Shown: piece by piece, positions 47,290-58,498 of the stretch
How the letters are laid out: the number at the start of each line of letters is the position of its first letter
Numbering within the stretch: position 1 is the stretch's first letter
NCBI GenBank assembly: GCA_947650285.1
Contig: CANTFL010001445.1
Coordinates: 434,001 to 498,000, forward strand
Origin: Hyaloperonospora brassicae
Taxonomy: Eukaryota; Oomycota; Peronosporomycetes; Peronosporales; Peronosporaceae
DNA length: 64,000 nt
Direction of reading: 5' to 3'
Notes under the pieces: model-generated
What the model saw: the letters and a program-made list of their open reading frames with translations, nothing else
The model's database searches: none
Told to the model about the DNA's origin: nothing
Made by a program: the position numbers and the translations under genes

Positions 47290-48850
47290 GTTCCAAGATG
47301 CAATGAGTGTGGAAGTGGCGCAAAAGAGTGTCAGGAGTTTAGTACAATGTTAGCGGCTGAAGGCAGCAGTGGGCAATGCAGCAGTACGAGCGATGGCGTA
47401 CTGTCTGTCCCTACAACATGCGACGCCGAGTGTATCGGTCGTGAGTGGTAGTGGTGAGTTACCAAGTGGTTGTAGCATATCCCCACTCGATCGTTCATCA
47501 TTACCACTTGACATTCGCCCGACAATGTATTTCATTTCAATGAACCCGAGCGGAAGGAGCTGTTTGCTTCGGGTTGTAGTACTTCCTGCATGTCATTTCG
47601 CTGACAGACTCGCGGACTTCCTGTCGATAAGTGCCTCTACGTTTGTTTGCGGGAGACTGACTCGTCGTGCAGTGTCAAACCCACGAACACGAGTGATGCA
47701 GATCGCATCAAGTCAGGATCCAAAACGACCACACCCGTTGTATCATTGACGCAGCTGACCGCTTGACACGCTGGGAAGGGGTTAGTATCAACGGCCACGA
47801 CGGGGCGTGATCGGCAGCGTCTATGAGCGAGAGATGCCGCGATACAGCTGCGAGTCGCAAAACGAGCACCGCACATGTACTTGAGATCGACCCGTTGCGT
47901 TGAGGGCCATACTTAGAGTCCACTTGGGCGACCACATCCACATGCAACATCTTCTGAAACAGCAGCTGTGCCATACGGCATGGGATGATGGCGCAACGAC
48001 CGCCATCAAGCGCATGTACGCAGCAGGTAGTTGGACATGTGGGTACAATCTCTAGGAAAAAACGGTGACGTCGTATGATGCCAGAGAAGCGAATGGCGGC
48101 GAAGAGCAGGTGAAGGAAAACGGGAGGAAGAGCATTGATCGTGACTGCGACTATCGATTCGTGATCTCGACTTTTGTTTAATGTCTGCTCGTGGGTGTCA
48201 AGCAACTGCTGTGCTTGCAGCTTCAAGGTGAGGCCTGGGCGGACTTGCACACGGAGACAACGTAAAGCTCAGAGGACGACGGGATCGCAAAACCTCATGT
48301 CCATTGCCAAGAATGGAGGAAATCGATCAATGGTCCATCGGGCTTTTTGATCACTCGGAAGATACCTTCATTTGCCCTGTAGTGGTCAGCAACACTGCCT
48401 TGAGCCGGGCGCTTCCAGTGCTCAATAGTACATTTCCTTCGACACGTCGACTCGTATGACCACAAACACACTTGTCACCTGTCTCACTGGCACTCGCTTT
48501 GAGTCTGCCGAGCAGCAACACGTACATCAGAACGTTTTTCTTTTGGTTTGTCAACTTACTGATTGCCCGCTAGAGGGCGCGAAGAGCACTACCATTCAAG
48601 CTCAGACCATTCCCTACATTCACGTATACTCAAACTCCTCGACCGAGCTGTCCAGCGACCCCCGCGGATTCGCAGCATCAGTCTGCAATCTTCGCTTCAA
48701 CGGATCCGTTCTCCGTTTCGTGCATCATGCGGTGTCGCACCCGTCCATTCCACCATGTATCTTCCACTCACCACTAGAACGGCATAGCAACTACGCCACC
48801 GTCTTCAAGCTTGACCGGCTACTTTCTGTGGGCAATCCTCACGCGTCTTG
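47290..48850. other. Intergenic region between NSUN6-like and kinase genes
   Basis: A 180-codon minus frame (47708-48250), a 126-codon plus frame (47369-47749) and a 143-codon plus frame (48456-48887) are open but show no domain, no consistent start and no splice-supported extension. I call no gene, although a lineage-specific one cannot be excluded. Confidence 0.35.
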
Positions 48851-48857
48851 GTGGCGA

Positions 48858-51797
48858 CTAAATGCTGTACTCATCCGTTTCGAGTAGAGCCGGCGGCGCC
48901 AAGTTCTTGAAACTGTTCTGCTGCAGAGCGAGCTGCTCAAATTGTTTCGCCTCATTGTCCAGCTGCAGCTCTGGCGTAAAGTCAAAGTCTTTGAACAAGC
49001 GCTTGTCATCCTTGTGGCCGTTGGGATTGGGGCGCTGCACCTGGGCTGCGCCCGGGTCCATGAAGTCAAATCCACGTTCCATCTCTGAAATCTCTTGGTC
49101 CGTAAATGCCTGCGGAAAGTTCGATGTGTCCGGCACTCCTGACGGATCCTTGGTGATCTTAGGCTGGAAGGGTGGCGGCAGCTCACGCGCCATGAGTTTC
49201 TCCCAGTTGACGCTTGAGAAAAACTGGTGGTTAAAGATCTCCCGGTCACCTGTCGGACCAGAGCCCAGTCGCTGCTTCGGGTCACGGTGCAGCAATCGCT
49301 GGATCAGATCGCGCGCGTTTGGTGACAAGTATTCCGGAATCACGAGGTGGCCGCGGAGAATGTTGTGAAAGAGCTGCTTCTTGTCGTTTGTGTAAAACGG
49401 TGGCAGACCCGTCAGCAGCTCGAATAGCAGGGCACCCACCGAGTACCAATCCAAAGCAAAACCGTGGCCAGAACGTGACAACATCTCAGGTGCAAGGTAC
49501 ATGGGAGAGCCACAGAAAGTATTCGCGGACGTGTGATCCTTTATGCCTTCTTTGGAGATACCAAAGTCAGTCAACAAGCAATGTCCATCCAGGTCCATGA
49601 CTACGTTCTCAGGTTTGAGATCACGGAAAACAATATTCTTTGAGTGCAGGTGCGACAATGCGAGCGCGATTTCACCAATGTAAAAAGCAGCCTCGCTCTC
49701 GGTAAATGCCTTCCGTCGCGTCAACGCCGAGAGCAAATCGCCACCACCACAGTACTCCATGACCAAAAACAGGCGGTCCTGCGACTGGAACGCAAAGTAC
49801 AGCGTCACGATGTACGGGTGATCTGAGCACGCCTGCAGCGCCGCCTTCTCTGTATGAATATACTGGGCCTGATTCTTTTGCACAATGGCCTGCTTGTTGT
49901 ACGCCTTCAGTGCATACCACTTATCCCGGTTCGAGCCCTTACCACGCACCAAGTACACCTTGGCAAATGCACCACGACCAAGAACTTTGACAAATTCGAA
50001 ATCCCGAGGACCCAGAGCAAGGTCCTTCTGATACTTGTTCTTGAACGCCAAGTGACCGACCTGAGTCGCATTGCCCTCGCGAGCAGCTATTTCGCCATGA
50101 GGCTTTGGCGGCTGAGATGGATTGGTAGCTGCCAAGTTCGAGCCGCTGCCTAGTAGCACTCGGATCGGGTGGCCAATTGGCGACAGGTGGACCGGAAGAC
50201 TGCCGCTAGCGTTCGGCGCATCAATGCGTGCACCTCGAGCCACTAACAACTTGGCGGCAGAGATATCGCCCGATTCGGCCGCCATGTGGATGGCTGCATT
50301 GCCTTGATAGTCCGTCACGTTGGGGTCGACTCCTGCATCTAGAATTTCCTTCACGCATCTTTACATTGCACAGCGTTAGCACACACTTCCGAAACAGCGC
50401 AACAAACAGCACATTCTGCCAATTACTTACTCAACATTGCCAGCCTGGACCGCAATGTGCAGCGCCGTGTAGCTGTCTCCCGTGCGTGCAGATGGATCCG
50501 CACCGCGCGCCAACAGCTCCTTCACTGCATTCGAATGGTTGTTACGCACTGCAAGATGCAGCGCTGACGTCTGATTGATGCCCACGCCATTCACGTCCAC
50601 CACGTTGTCGCGCAGCAAGGTCGCAATCAAGTGCTGATTGCCCACTTCGGCCGCATCAAAGAGCTGAAACTGTTTCTTCTTCACGTCTCTCAAATCCAAA
50701 ATCATCTGCGGCGCAGTCGACCGCATCTTCCGTGCGCCAGCAGACGGCGCGTCAACAGACCGCCCGCCATTGACCTCGAGCTCGTAAATCACCGAGTCTT
50801 TCAACGTCAATTGTTCGCGCAACAAGCGGTTTTCTTCCAGTAGCTGCTTGATCACCACGTCCTTTGGGTCCGACGACTTGTCGGCGCCCCGCACAATCTC
50901 GTGGTCTTCGAGCATACTCGGCCGCGAGTAGTCCGTCTCAATGCCTGGCGTCTGCACCGCCATCGCCGCGGCCAGACTGCCCGCGCTGACGTTACCGGGC
51001 CCGCCCGAGGCCGCCAGCGCGGCCGTTGCGGCGTCTTGGAAACTGCCGCGCATCTGACTCTTCTTGAGCGCCTGGATGTGCGCGCGCACCGACTTAACCC
51101 AGTCCTCCATCTCTTTGGCCGTACTGGCCTGGCAAAACATCTTCTTCGTGGGCGTAACCACCTCAAAGCAGTTGGCCTTGTCGTCGATCGAGCTCTTGCG
51201 CACGAGCGTGTCGGGCGTGAGCTCGAGTTCGCCCTTCAGGTGCACAATGTCGTCTTTGCCCGTGTTGAAGAACCCGCCGCCCTGTTTGTAGTACGACAAG
51301 TGCCCTTCGGCCAGCACGAAGAACCGCTCCTTCCAATTGGCGAACGCGTCCATACTCGACATGGCGCGTTTCGTGAGGAAACCCGTTTTGCTCGAGACAA
51401 ACGCCGTCGCGCCGTCGTCTTTCGTAGCGGCGGCCGCTGCTGCTGCTGCTGCTACTGGTGGTAGGAGACCCGTGTGCCCCTTCACAAGCGCTGTACCCGA
51501 CGCGGGCGGCGACACCAGCAGCGAAGCGGCGGCGCCGAGCGGTTTGCCAAAGCTGATCGTGTTGCGCGTGGCGCAGAGCGGACCGCTGGCGGCGCTGCTG
51601 CTGCTGCTGCTCAGGGGATTGGCGTGCGACGTGTGCGCCGTCGCGGGGGCGTAGGGGAAGTGGGCGGCAGCGGCCGACGGCGCACTTTGCGCGTCGCTTT
51701 GGCTGTTGCCGCGTCGACGCGTCGCTTTGGTGAAGCGTTTGGCCATTGGCTGCCGGTCGCCGGCGCTGCGGCTGTTGCTCGTACTGCCGCTCGACAT
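48858..51797 (-). CDS. PH-ankyrin-AGC protein kinase, two exons
   Basis: Exon 1 is 51797-50431, exon 2 50358-48858; the 72-base intron has a GTAAGT donor, is phase 2, and restores an ankyrin repeat (QAGNVECVKEILDAGVDPN). Joined length is 955 residues. Order: low-complexity Ser/Ala-rich N-terminus, PH domain (about 136-243, KTGFLTKR to MEDWVKSVRAHI), short coiled coil (about 310-335), ankyrin repeats (about 375-540), kinase domain (about 576-834). Kinase landmarks: LGRGAFAKVYLV, ALKAY with Lys607, FRDLKPEN with Asp702, DFG with Asp720, TFCGSPMYLAPE with T-loop Thr736. An AGC C-terminal tail follows (DTSNFPQAFT, then GFDFMDP at 885-891). The Asp in GFDFMDP sits where AGC kinases usually have a phosphorylated Ser/Thr. 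Ser/Thr kinase activity with lipid recruitment by the PH domain is inferred. The start Met precedes SSGSTSNS; upstream in-frame codons run through CT/GT repeats and are taken as leader. Confidence 0.88.
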
Positions 51798-51868
51798 TGT
51801 GGCGGAGAGGGACGTGGCGGCGCTTCTGCTCTGCTTCTGCTTCTGCTGCTGCTCTGCTTCGTAAGCGG

Positions 51869-51869
<1 letters not shown>

Positions 51870-51903
<34 letters not shown>

Positions 51904-51960
51904 GTGTTTCGGTGCTGGAGGATGTGACTGTGTGTGTGTGTGGTATTTGTATTTGTATTT
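51870..51960. repeat. CT and GT dinucleotide repeats in the kinase gene leader
   Basis: A run of about 12 CT units near 51879-51903 and a run of GT units near 51928-51942 lie directly upstream of the kinase start codon (minus strand), probably in the 5' untranslated region or promoter. Confidence 0.8.
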
Positions 51961-52437
51961 GGGTCTTTCTTCCCTTTTGGCTCGCGAAATTGAGTGCTTT
52001 CTCGCGTCAAATGTGTGTGTGTTTCTGTCGTTCGCTCTGTCGTTCGCTCGATTAGGTCTCGCGCCTCCCCCTCTTTTGGTCGCCATTGGGTTGCTCTGCT
52101 CTGTGCTGATGGTGCGTGGGCCGTGGAAACGATGCGGTTGCACAGGATATCCGGTTGTACGATAGAGGTGCGGCAGTCGATGCTGCGTTTGGGAAGGCAG
52201 AGAGTATGTGGTTTGCGAGTACATGAATTACAGCCCGAGTCGAGGCGGCCAGTCAGTCGTCGTCCAGCTGGGGCAAAGCTCGGAAAACTTGGGGCCCCGC
52301 CGGATTCTTTGTGGCTCAATCGCGAGTGTGTGAAGCGCGGCGTAAGAACGGGCCAAAGAACAGGCGCGAGATTCGGGTCAGATCGGGGCTGGATGTGTGT
52401 GTGGTGTGTTACACCTGAGAAGTCGCCTGTGACCTGC

Positions 52438-52575
52438 TTCCTTCCTTACTTACTTACTCACTTGCTTACTTACTTAACTACTTACTTGCTTACTTCCTTA
52501 CTTCCTTACTTCCTTACTTACTTACTTACTTACTTAATTACCTACTTACTTACTTACTTACTTGCTTACTTACTA
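52438..52575. repeat. Imperfect CTTA/CTTC microsatellite
   Basis: About 135 bases of tetranucleotide units (CTTA, with CTTC, CTTG, CTAA and similar variants) lie about 650 bases upstream of the kinase start. The open frames that run through it are artefacts of the repeat. Confidence 0.9.
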
Positions 52576-52579
52576 CTAA

Positions 52580-54010
52580 TTCGCATGTACTGCTGACCTC
52601 CACCGTCCGTCACTTGTCCGTCTTCCCACTGTGTGCAGTACAAGTGCGTGCAACGTGCCACTTTGTTTCGCTCTGTATGTCGTCGAAGCGTTTTGTTACT
52701 CAAAGGTCCACTGCTCTGTATCGTTGTTGTCGACACTCGCGATCAATGGCACTGAACAATACGTCCTGTCGAGTTGCCAGTCGACGACAGTCGGGTGGGA
52801 TCTCCAACGATGAGAACTTCCGCGTTTCTGTCTCTGGTCTGCACACCACCCGAGCGACAGCGCACGCACTATACGTGGCGAGCTATCGATGTAGCGCTCT
52901 CGAGACGACTTTTGCATCAACGATGTGCACAGGTTGATGGAAAATTTGGCACTGCAACAAGTTACGAAGTAGGCGCAGATTTAGGACGTGGCCGTTCGTT
53001 CGGATTGAGGCGACGGAAGAGAAAGAGGGAACGAGCGGTCAATGGGAACTGCGCCGATTGGCGGCAGTTGCTATCGACGAACAGGTTCGATCGGCTGACG
53101 AGAAAGTGTATGCAGGAAATCTCCTGACCAGGCGAAGAGGTATTGTACACGTGACACACACACACTGATGATGTACGTCGAGTGTGACGACACGCGAGAG
53201 CTGTCTGACGCGACGACGTGAACACATGAAGAAAGTGTCGGATGGGGAGGGAAAAAAGTTGCACGCACTAGCAATCGAACGGGCAAATGCCGTCAAATAC
53301 ATCGCAACTGTACGGTACGAACTTATTCGCAAAGAGCGCTTGGTCTGTTGCCGTCGGCTCCATTGTTTACGCGAAAGATGTCACTGGGCTCATTGTGGAG
53401 ACGGAGATTGGCAGCAGAGTTCATTCTGGAGACTGTCGTTCCTTCAACACAGTTTGATTGACGCATAACTTTGGATTGTTTGTCCAGGACAGCCTTCCAC
53501 AGCACACTGTGGCTCACACCCTATCGTAAGAGACAAAGGGTAACTATCCATGTGCACTGTATGCGGTCTGCACGTTCAGGTCAAACAGCAATACGTCGAA
53601 AACTGTTGATCGACGTTGTGAGAAGAGATTGACGAGCAGCAAACATTTGAGCCTCTCGATACGCTCGTGTGAGAGTTGATAAAGCCGACAAAACACATCA
53701 GCGACGAGGCCTGTGGGTTCGGTCGCACTATGCGAGCAAATGCTGTTTGAAGAGAGTCCGATCAAAGGGTTGGACATGTATGCGGGTGCTTCGCTTGGAT
53801 ATGGAGTCACGCCTGTGCGTTTTCAATTGGCATAGTTACTACGCCGATGTCCGAGGTCCAGTACACGATCGCACACGCATTAGACGTATCGTCAACTCGA
53901 GAGCGCGCTATCGCTTGAAAGCTGTCAAATTGTCGCATGGCGAAGAAAGATCTACCCGGCTCCTCAACAAGCGACACAACTTACACGGTGATGGTATAAG
54001 ACTGCGCACA
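52580..54010. other. Intergenic region, no gene called
   Basis: Overlapping frames of 60-127 codons occur on both strands. The two least repetitive are a plus frame at 53669-54052 and a minus frame at 53544-53810. Neither has a domain or plausible splice partner. Confidence 0.4.
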
Positions 54011-54018
54011 GTACGAGG

Positions 54019-55021
54019 TTACGCATCTGCGCTGTCACGGCTTTCCACGTGAGTGCAACGCTGCGACGGCCTTCTCGTCACTTTGAGGATCGACAACCGC
54101 TCGTTCGTGGCTTTGGTCGAGCGAACAACCTGACCGACAATCCAAACAATCAAACTAAGCACAAGTAACCTGGTTGCAACAATGTGCGTACCAAACATGT
54201 ACAAAGGCAGTGCGTGTCACTACGCACCGACGTGTCGAATCCATCCTGGGCGAGAACCGCTGCAATGTCGCTGGGCTTGTTCTCTTCTACCACAACCATA
54301 TAGAATACACCACAGGGTGACAGGAGCTTGTTGAGCTTCGGAAGTAAGCGGTCAATCACTTCGCGACCGTGGATTCCACCCGCCCACGCAGCTTCGATAC
54401 CTCTACAGAAAAAATGTTGCGTCAGTAATGAAACCCTTCAGACGAGTGTCAAGCAACGCGTACCTCGATCCCACTTCCTCCGGCGGAGTCGGCACGTACG
54501 GCGGGTTGAAGAGCAGCACATCCACCTGACCCTTTGCAGTCGAATGCACACCAACCCAATGTATCTATTGTGAGCCCAATCGACACAAAAGCGATGTCCG
54601 GCAATGCTTCGCACCTGTATCCGCGACTCGAAGCATTGCAATAAGTCGGTATGCACGACGTCAAAAGTATGAACGCCGTTGTTTGTTGCAGTTTGCTGCG
54701 CCACACTCGCTGCCAGTCGGTTAATGTCCGTCGCTAGGAACACCGCACTCGTCTTCGATTGCTGCAGTTGCGTTGCCAGATACACAAACACAGCACCGCT
54801 TCCACATCTGCTTTGCTTGTCAGCGGGACAAACGTTTGTAGCCCTATGTGAAAACACACGCCGGAGCGCCATACACACCCAATTTCGACGCAGAGCGCAG
54901 GATCGAGAGCCACTAAGTGTGGCAATTCGTCGTGCAATGCATCGAGAAGGAGAAACGTGTCTTCTGCGGGTGCGTACACGTCGCAATTGTACGTCATGTC
55001 AATAGTCGGTAGCTCTGCCAT
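54019..55021 (-). CDS. eRF1 glutamine methyltransferase (N6AMT1/Mtq2 family), five exons
   Basis: Exons: 55021-54879, 54807-54615, 54525-54464, 54402-54228, 54129-54019. Introns are 61-98 bases with GT-AG ends, and the sum is a clean multiple of three, giving 227 residues (human N6AMT1 has 214). The joins restore conserved motifs one by one: VEIG-CGSGAVFVYLA (SAM-binding motif I), FESRIQ-VDVLLFNPPYVPTPPEEVG (the NPPY catalytic motif for Gln N5-methylation), VGSR-GIEAAWAGGIHGREVIDR, and DTS-VVRSTKATNERLSILKV at the C-terminus. Family members, with the Trm112 partner, methylate the Gln of the GGQ motif of release factor eRF1; substrate is inferred. The start is Met of MAELPTIDM; the codon three triplets upstream is GTG. 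Exon structure is predicted, but the domain continuity over four junctions makes it strong. Confidence 0.88.
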
Positions 55022-55029
55022 TGTCGCCA

Positions 55030-55655
55030 CTCGCTCTGTTTACGGAGTTGCTGTGCAGTTGTGTGCGCCACGTGAACATAGTGCGGCGAGCTGTGCGACA
55101 AGCGACTTGACTGGCAACGGACAGGGCAAACCGCAGTGTCAAACTGGCGTTTGCTCTGTACAAAGGCTAAAAGTGTCCAATGGCTTCACGTGAAAGGTCA
55201 GAGCTGTGTGTGTGGACGGGACTCGACTGGATCGACAGGTATAACTATATTCGCAGCACTGTCGTCAACAATTTACAGCGCAATCAACGGCGTCTGTGCA
55301 TCCACATTCCGGCGTTAGTTCCGCACGACAAGAAGCACAGCTCGAGCTACAAACACGACTTGTCAAATTACTACAAAACAGGCAGCATGAGGCGAACTTA
55401 GGTATCAATAGGACGAGTGCAACGCTCCATGCTCGAAATCCAGTGGCAGCCAAAGTGCTGAGCAGAAGCTCACAGGCTCGTGACACTGTCGAAGAAGCGT
55501 CAAGCAACAAAGCAATGTCAGTGGGCCGCCCATTCGTATCGACCGACATGTTCGGTAAGGGAATCGACAGTGAAGTTCTTACCCTCAATCTGCATGTCGC
55601 TTGCTGCGTCCGGTCCGACTTAGCAACCAGCATCGCCATCGACTCCTGGACTGTC
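55030..55655. other. Spacer between Mtq2-like and Myb-like genes
   Basis: This spacer should hold the promoter of the Mtq2-like gene and the 3' region of the Myb/SANT-like gene, both on the minus strand. Open frames on both strands overlap here without a domain. No clear promoter motif was found. Confidence 0.45.
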
Positions 55656-55658
55656 GTC

Positions 55659-56702
55659 CTATTTTGACTGTAAATACTCCAGAAACCGCTTCTGCAGCTG
55701 AAACTCTTGCTCCCGCAACTCCATCTCTTTCTGACAATGGTCCATATCAAACTGGATCTTGCTCTCCATTAGCTCCAAGATCCGTGCACGGAAACCGATA
55801 TCGCTGCCAGCGTCGTGAACGTCCGACGCAGCAAGAAGTGGTGCCACAATAGCGTCGATTTTTCGACGTTTCTGCGGTACGGTCGGGGCCGCCACGGCCG
55901 CAGAAGGAGTTGACACCGCAGCCTCTTTTTTAGGCACAAGGACCGATTCTTTGCTGCTGTCCGTCACCAATTGCCCAGCCATTCTGTGGTTCTTGCGAAC
56001 GAGTGTGTCATTGATCTCGCGCAAAATACTCTCTTTCCGAGAGTTTTCTTCCATTGTCCCGTGTTTAAATAGCTTGTCGTGTTTGCCATCGGTGTACATT
56101 TTCATGAGAGCCGTCACGCGGTCCCTACAACATGAACATTCGCAAAATCCACAACAGCAATGACAACAACAATTAGCACAGAAGCACTTCGTTCAGCTTC
56201 ATTCTCGACTCGCACCGGCACGTGTGCCACGAAAACGCTGCGGGGTTCTTGAACCCCCGCAGCCCCACGGCTTCTGCCACATTTTGCCACTTTTGCAGCC
56301 TTGTCCCGTGCTTTGCCGTAAATGGGTTGTTCACTTGCAGCGCTTCGAGCAACATTACGTCCATTGAGCCATTGAACTTCGCGTATCGGCCCCGCACCAC
56401 CGGTTTTTGCGTCATCAGCATCTCGTGGGCTCGACCTGCAACAATTTATTAAGTGCACAAATAGGAGCCGAAATGAACCACACCAATCGAAATTTAGACA
56501 GCACTTCTCAGGTAAGTAGGCTGGACGAGATTTAGAACAGCTTAAAATCAAAAACAGGGCATCGACCGATTGAAGGCCATACACACGAACGTGCGATGCT
56601 CAGTGAATGACATGTAGTCCTACCTATCTCCTCGCTCCGACCTACTAGCAACGTATATAAAGTCGTACCAATAGTGGCCGATGCTACGCCGTCGTCCGAC
56701 AT
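55659..56702 (-). CDS. Myb/SANT-like (trihelix-like) protein, three exons
   Basis: Exons: 56702-56669, 56435-56180, 56124-55659; introns of 233 and 55 bases. Both joins keep frame (SATI-GRAHEML and KLNEVLL-DRVTALM) and the total codes for 251 residues. Residues about 31-70 resemble the Myb/SANT-like domain found in trihelix factors and transposon-derived proteins: FNGSMDVMLLEAL, VNNPFTAKHG, LQKWQNVAEAV. A Lys-rich basic segment (PQKRRKID, possible nuclear signal) and a C-terminal coiled coil (MESKIQFDMDHCQKEMELREQEFQLQKRF) follow. This arrangement is common in oomycete Myb/SANT-like proteins of unknown role; DNA binding is inferred. The first exon is short (11 codons) and supported by the promoter match just upstream. 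Confidence 0.7.
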
Positions 56703-56735
56703 GATGTCTACTCAGCGCTCGATGTCCGTGGCGCC

Positions 56736-56753
56736 GAATTTTTCAAAATGAGC
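56736..56753 (-). promoter_or_regulatory. Oomycete core promoter of the Myb/SANT-like gene
   Basis: The minus strand reads GCTCATTTTGAAAAATTC, a close match to the oomycete initiator-plus-flank consensus, 34 bases upstream of the predicted ATG at 56702. It independently supports the tiny first exon. Confidence 0.6.
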
Positions 56754-56940
56754 GGCCATTTTCTCGAATATTTTCACTCTTCGAGCAACATTTGTCGACG
56801 GCCGCAACGACGCCGGATGTCGATCAGCAACATAAAAAGATAAATACAAAAGTGATTAAAACAAGTTCATTGTAAACGCGTCAACGGGTCAGGACGTGTG
56901 TAACGAATCATTCAGCGACCCGTTTAACGTGCACGACACG

Positions 56941-58050
56941 CTACGAGCTCTTTTCGTCAGCAGCTTCGATCGACCGGACAGCCATCTCGAGCGCACCTTC
57001 GTACGTGCGGTTGCCCCCAATGAAGCCTGCATTGTGCACAAACGTGCATCCTTCAATGCCCGCCACTTGGGACAACTCCTCGTTCCGCAAACTGCGCCAC
57101 GCTGGCAAAAGACCTGTGCGCAGCGCAAACGAGCCTGGCGCCACGTTCAGTGCCTGCACGCGGGTCATGTTGCCCGTCGGGTCGTTGTACAGCACAAACT
57201 TGATCTGTCCGGGGATCAAAAGCTTCGCTTCCAAGTCGTGCAGGTGCGATTTCCACGGACAATACTCTGGAAAATGCACAATTTCGCCCGACTTGTGCGT
57301 CTCAAAGCGCTGGTTCACGGCTTTCTCCACCAGTGCACGGGCCGGCAGCCACGAGTGCACGAGGTCGTGGACCGCGTCCGTGAACTCGGTAATGGTCAAG
57401 TACATGGCCTGCTGGAACTGCTCATTGACACGGTCGCTGCCCTGGTCTTCGTTCCAACGAGGGTTCAAGTAACTCACGCGGCTGCTGAGACTCGTCGACA
57501 CCTGGTAGTTGTAGGTGAGCTTCTGGCCATCGCCCGCACTTGCGACTTCCACGCCATTGTCAATGCCGTCAATGTGCTCAATGAACGTCTCGTACGCTTT
57601 CCGGTGCAGCAGCTCCAGCGTCTCGTCGTCCAGCACCGTCGTCGGGGCAGCCAGCGCTTGGATAATCTCGCGGCCAAAGTGCTTGTACACGAGACCGGCA
57701 CTCGAGAGCTTTGTCTGGCGGCCGTCGAACGTGCCGTCAAAGCTGCGTTGATGGTGGTCGAACCGGAGAGCTTCGGGGTCGTACACGCCACCGACATCAA
57801 CGACCACATCGCACTGCGCGAGTTGAGCCTCGTCCCGTGTCCGCAGGACATCGTGCGCGGCGAATTGCGGCAGGAGCTTGAGCATCGACACCGCGAGCGC
57901 CTCGTCGCAGTGGAACGTACCATTGTGCGTGCCAATGTATCGCTTCTTTGCAGCAATGTCGGCGAGCGAAGAGGCCACGTGCGCGCTGCGGAAGGCCGCA
58001 AAGCACGGGGACGACGCGACGAAGGCCGCGGCTTTGGTCGCGACGGCCAT
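56941..58050 (-). CDS. MYG1: MYG1-family (UPF0160) protein, probable 3'-5' RNA exonuclease
   Basis: This is an intronless protein of 369 residues. The start is the Met of MAVATKAAAFVASSP; the frame is open 59 codons further upstream but that part is unlike the family. The N-terminal stretch to about residue 40 is Ala/Arg/Ser-rich and looks like a mitochondrial targeting peptide. The MYG1 core follows: IGTHNGTFHCDEALA, VVVDVGGVYDPEALRFDHHQRSF (DHH metal-binding motif), SSAGLVYKHFG, EHIDGIDNGV and LNPRWNEDQ. Near the C-terminus are WRSLRNEELSQVAGIEGCTFVH and FIGGNRTYEGALEMA. Length and motif order match MYG1 from animals and plants. Family members process RNA in mitochondria and nucleolus. A TCATTTTCC initiator-like stretch lies only a few bases before the ATG, so the leader may be very short. 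Confidence 0.92.
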   Translation of the reverse strand: MAVATKAAAFVASSPCFAAFRSAHVASSLADIAAKKRYIGTHNGTFHCDEALAVSMLKLLPQFAAHDVLRTRDEAQLAQCDVVVDVGGVYDPEALRFDHHQRSFDGTFDGRQTKLSSAGLVYKHFGREIIQALAAPTTVLDDETLELLHRKAYETFIEHIDGIDNGVEVASAGDGQKLTYNYQVSTSLSSRVSYLNPRWNEDQGSDRVNEQFQQAMYLTITEFTDAVHDLVHSWLPARALVEKAVNQRFETHKSGEIVHFPEYCPWKSHLHDLEAKLLIPGQIKFVLYNDPTGNMTRVQALNVAPGSFALRTGLLPAWRSLRNEELSQVAGIEGCTFVHNAGFIGGNRTYEGALEMAVRSIEAADEKSS

Positions 58051-58420
58051 GACGGAAAATGAATGGACGGCGTGGATTCGTTGCGGTCTAACGGGACCTG
58101 TTCGCCCGAGAGTGGGACTCTTCGAAGAGTGCTGATAATGGCGAAAAGCATGTGACGCAGGATAAGTCGTGCTAATGATTGTGGCTTTGCAGCGGTTTGT
58201 TGGTGAAAAGTGGCTCAATTTTGACACGAATGGTGAAAGTTTGTGAGGAGGTTTCGTGATCTTGACAGTAGGTTGATGTCAATGTGAGCAATACCTTAAT
58301 GAATAGTGATCGCTACTTTACACGAAATTGTTCCATTGAAATTGAATATTCAGGACACTACCGCGACTTTTGCTCGGATAGAACGTGCATTGTTTTTAAG
58401 AGCCATACTAAAAAAAAACT

Positions 58421-58498
58421 AGAAAGCCTACAAATGCATAGTATAGAATAATTGCTTTTTTCAAATTTACACTCAAAGACAGAGGCTAAATAAAACAG
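58421..58498 (+). repeat. 5' LTR remnant of the Copia element
   Basis: The block beginning AGAAAGCCTACAAATGCATA and ending AATAAAACA aligns with 62996-63073 (GGAAAGCCTACAAGTGCACA to AATAATACAGCA) with scattered mismatches. Only this 3' part of the LTR is present; the LTR start seen in the right copy (TGTTGGGAG) has no counterpart upstream. The bases right after it (GGTTATGAGCCCGA) are in the place of a primer-binding site. Confidence 0.7.

Noticed and set aside
51163..52224. 353-codon minus frame overlapping the start of the kinase gene
   Set aside because: Different frame from the PH domain, rich in Arg/Gln/His from CAG-type repeats; a shadow of the GC-rich first exon.
57474..58151. 225-codon minus frame and 388-codon plus frame over MYG1
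   Set aside because: Neither has a domain; the MYG1 frame carries all family motifs through the same bases.
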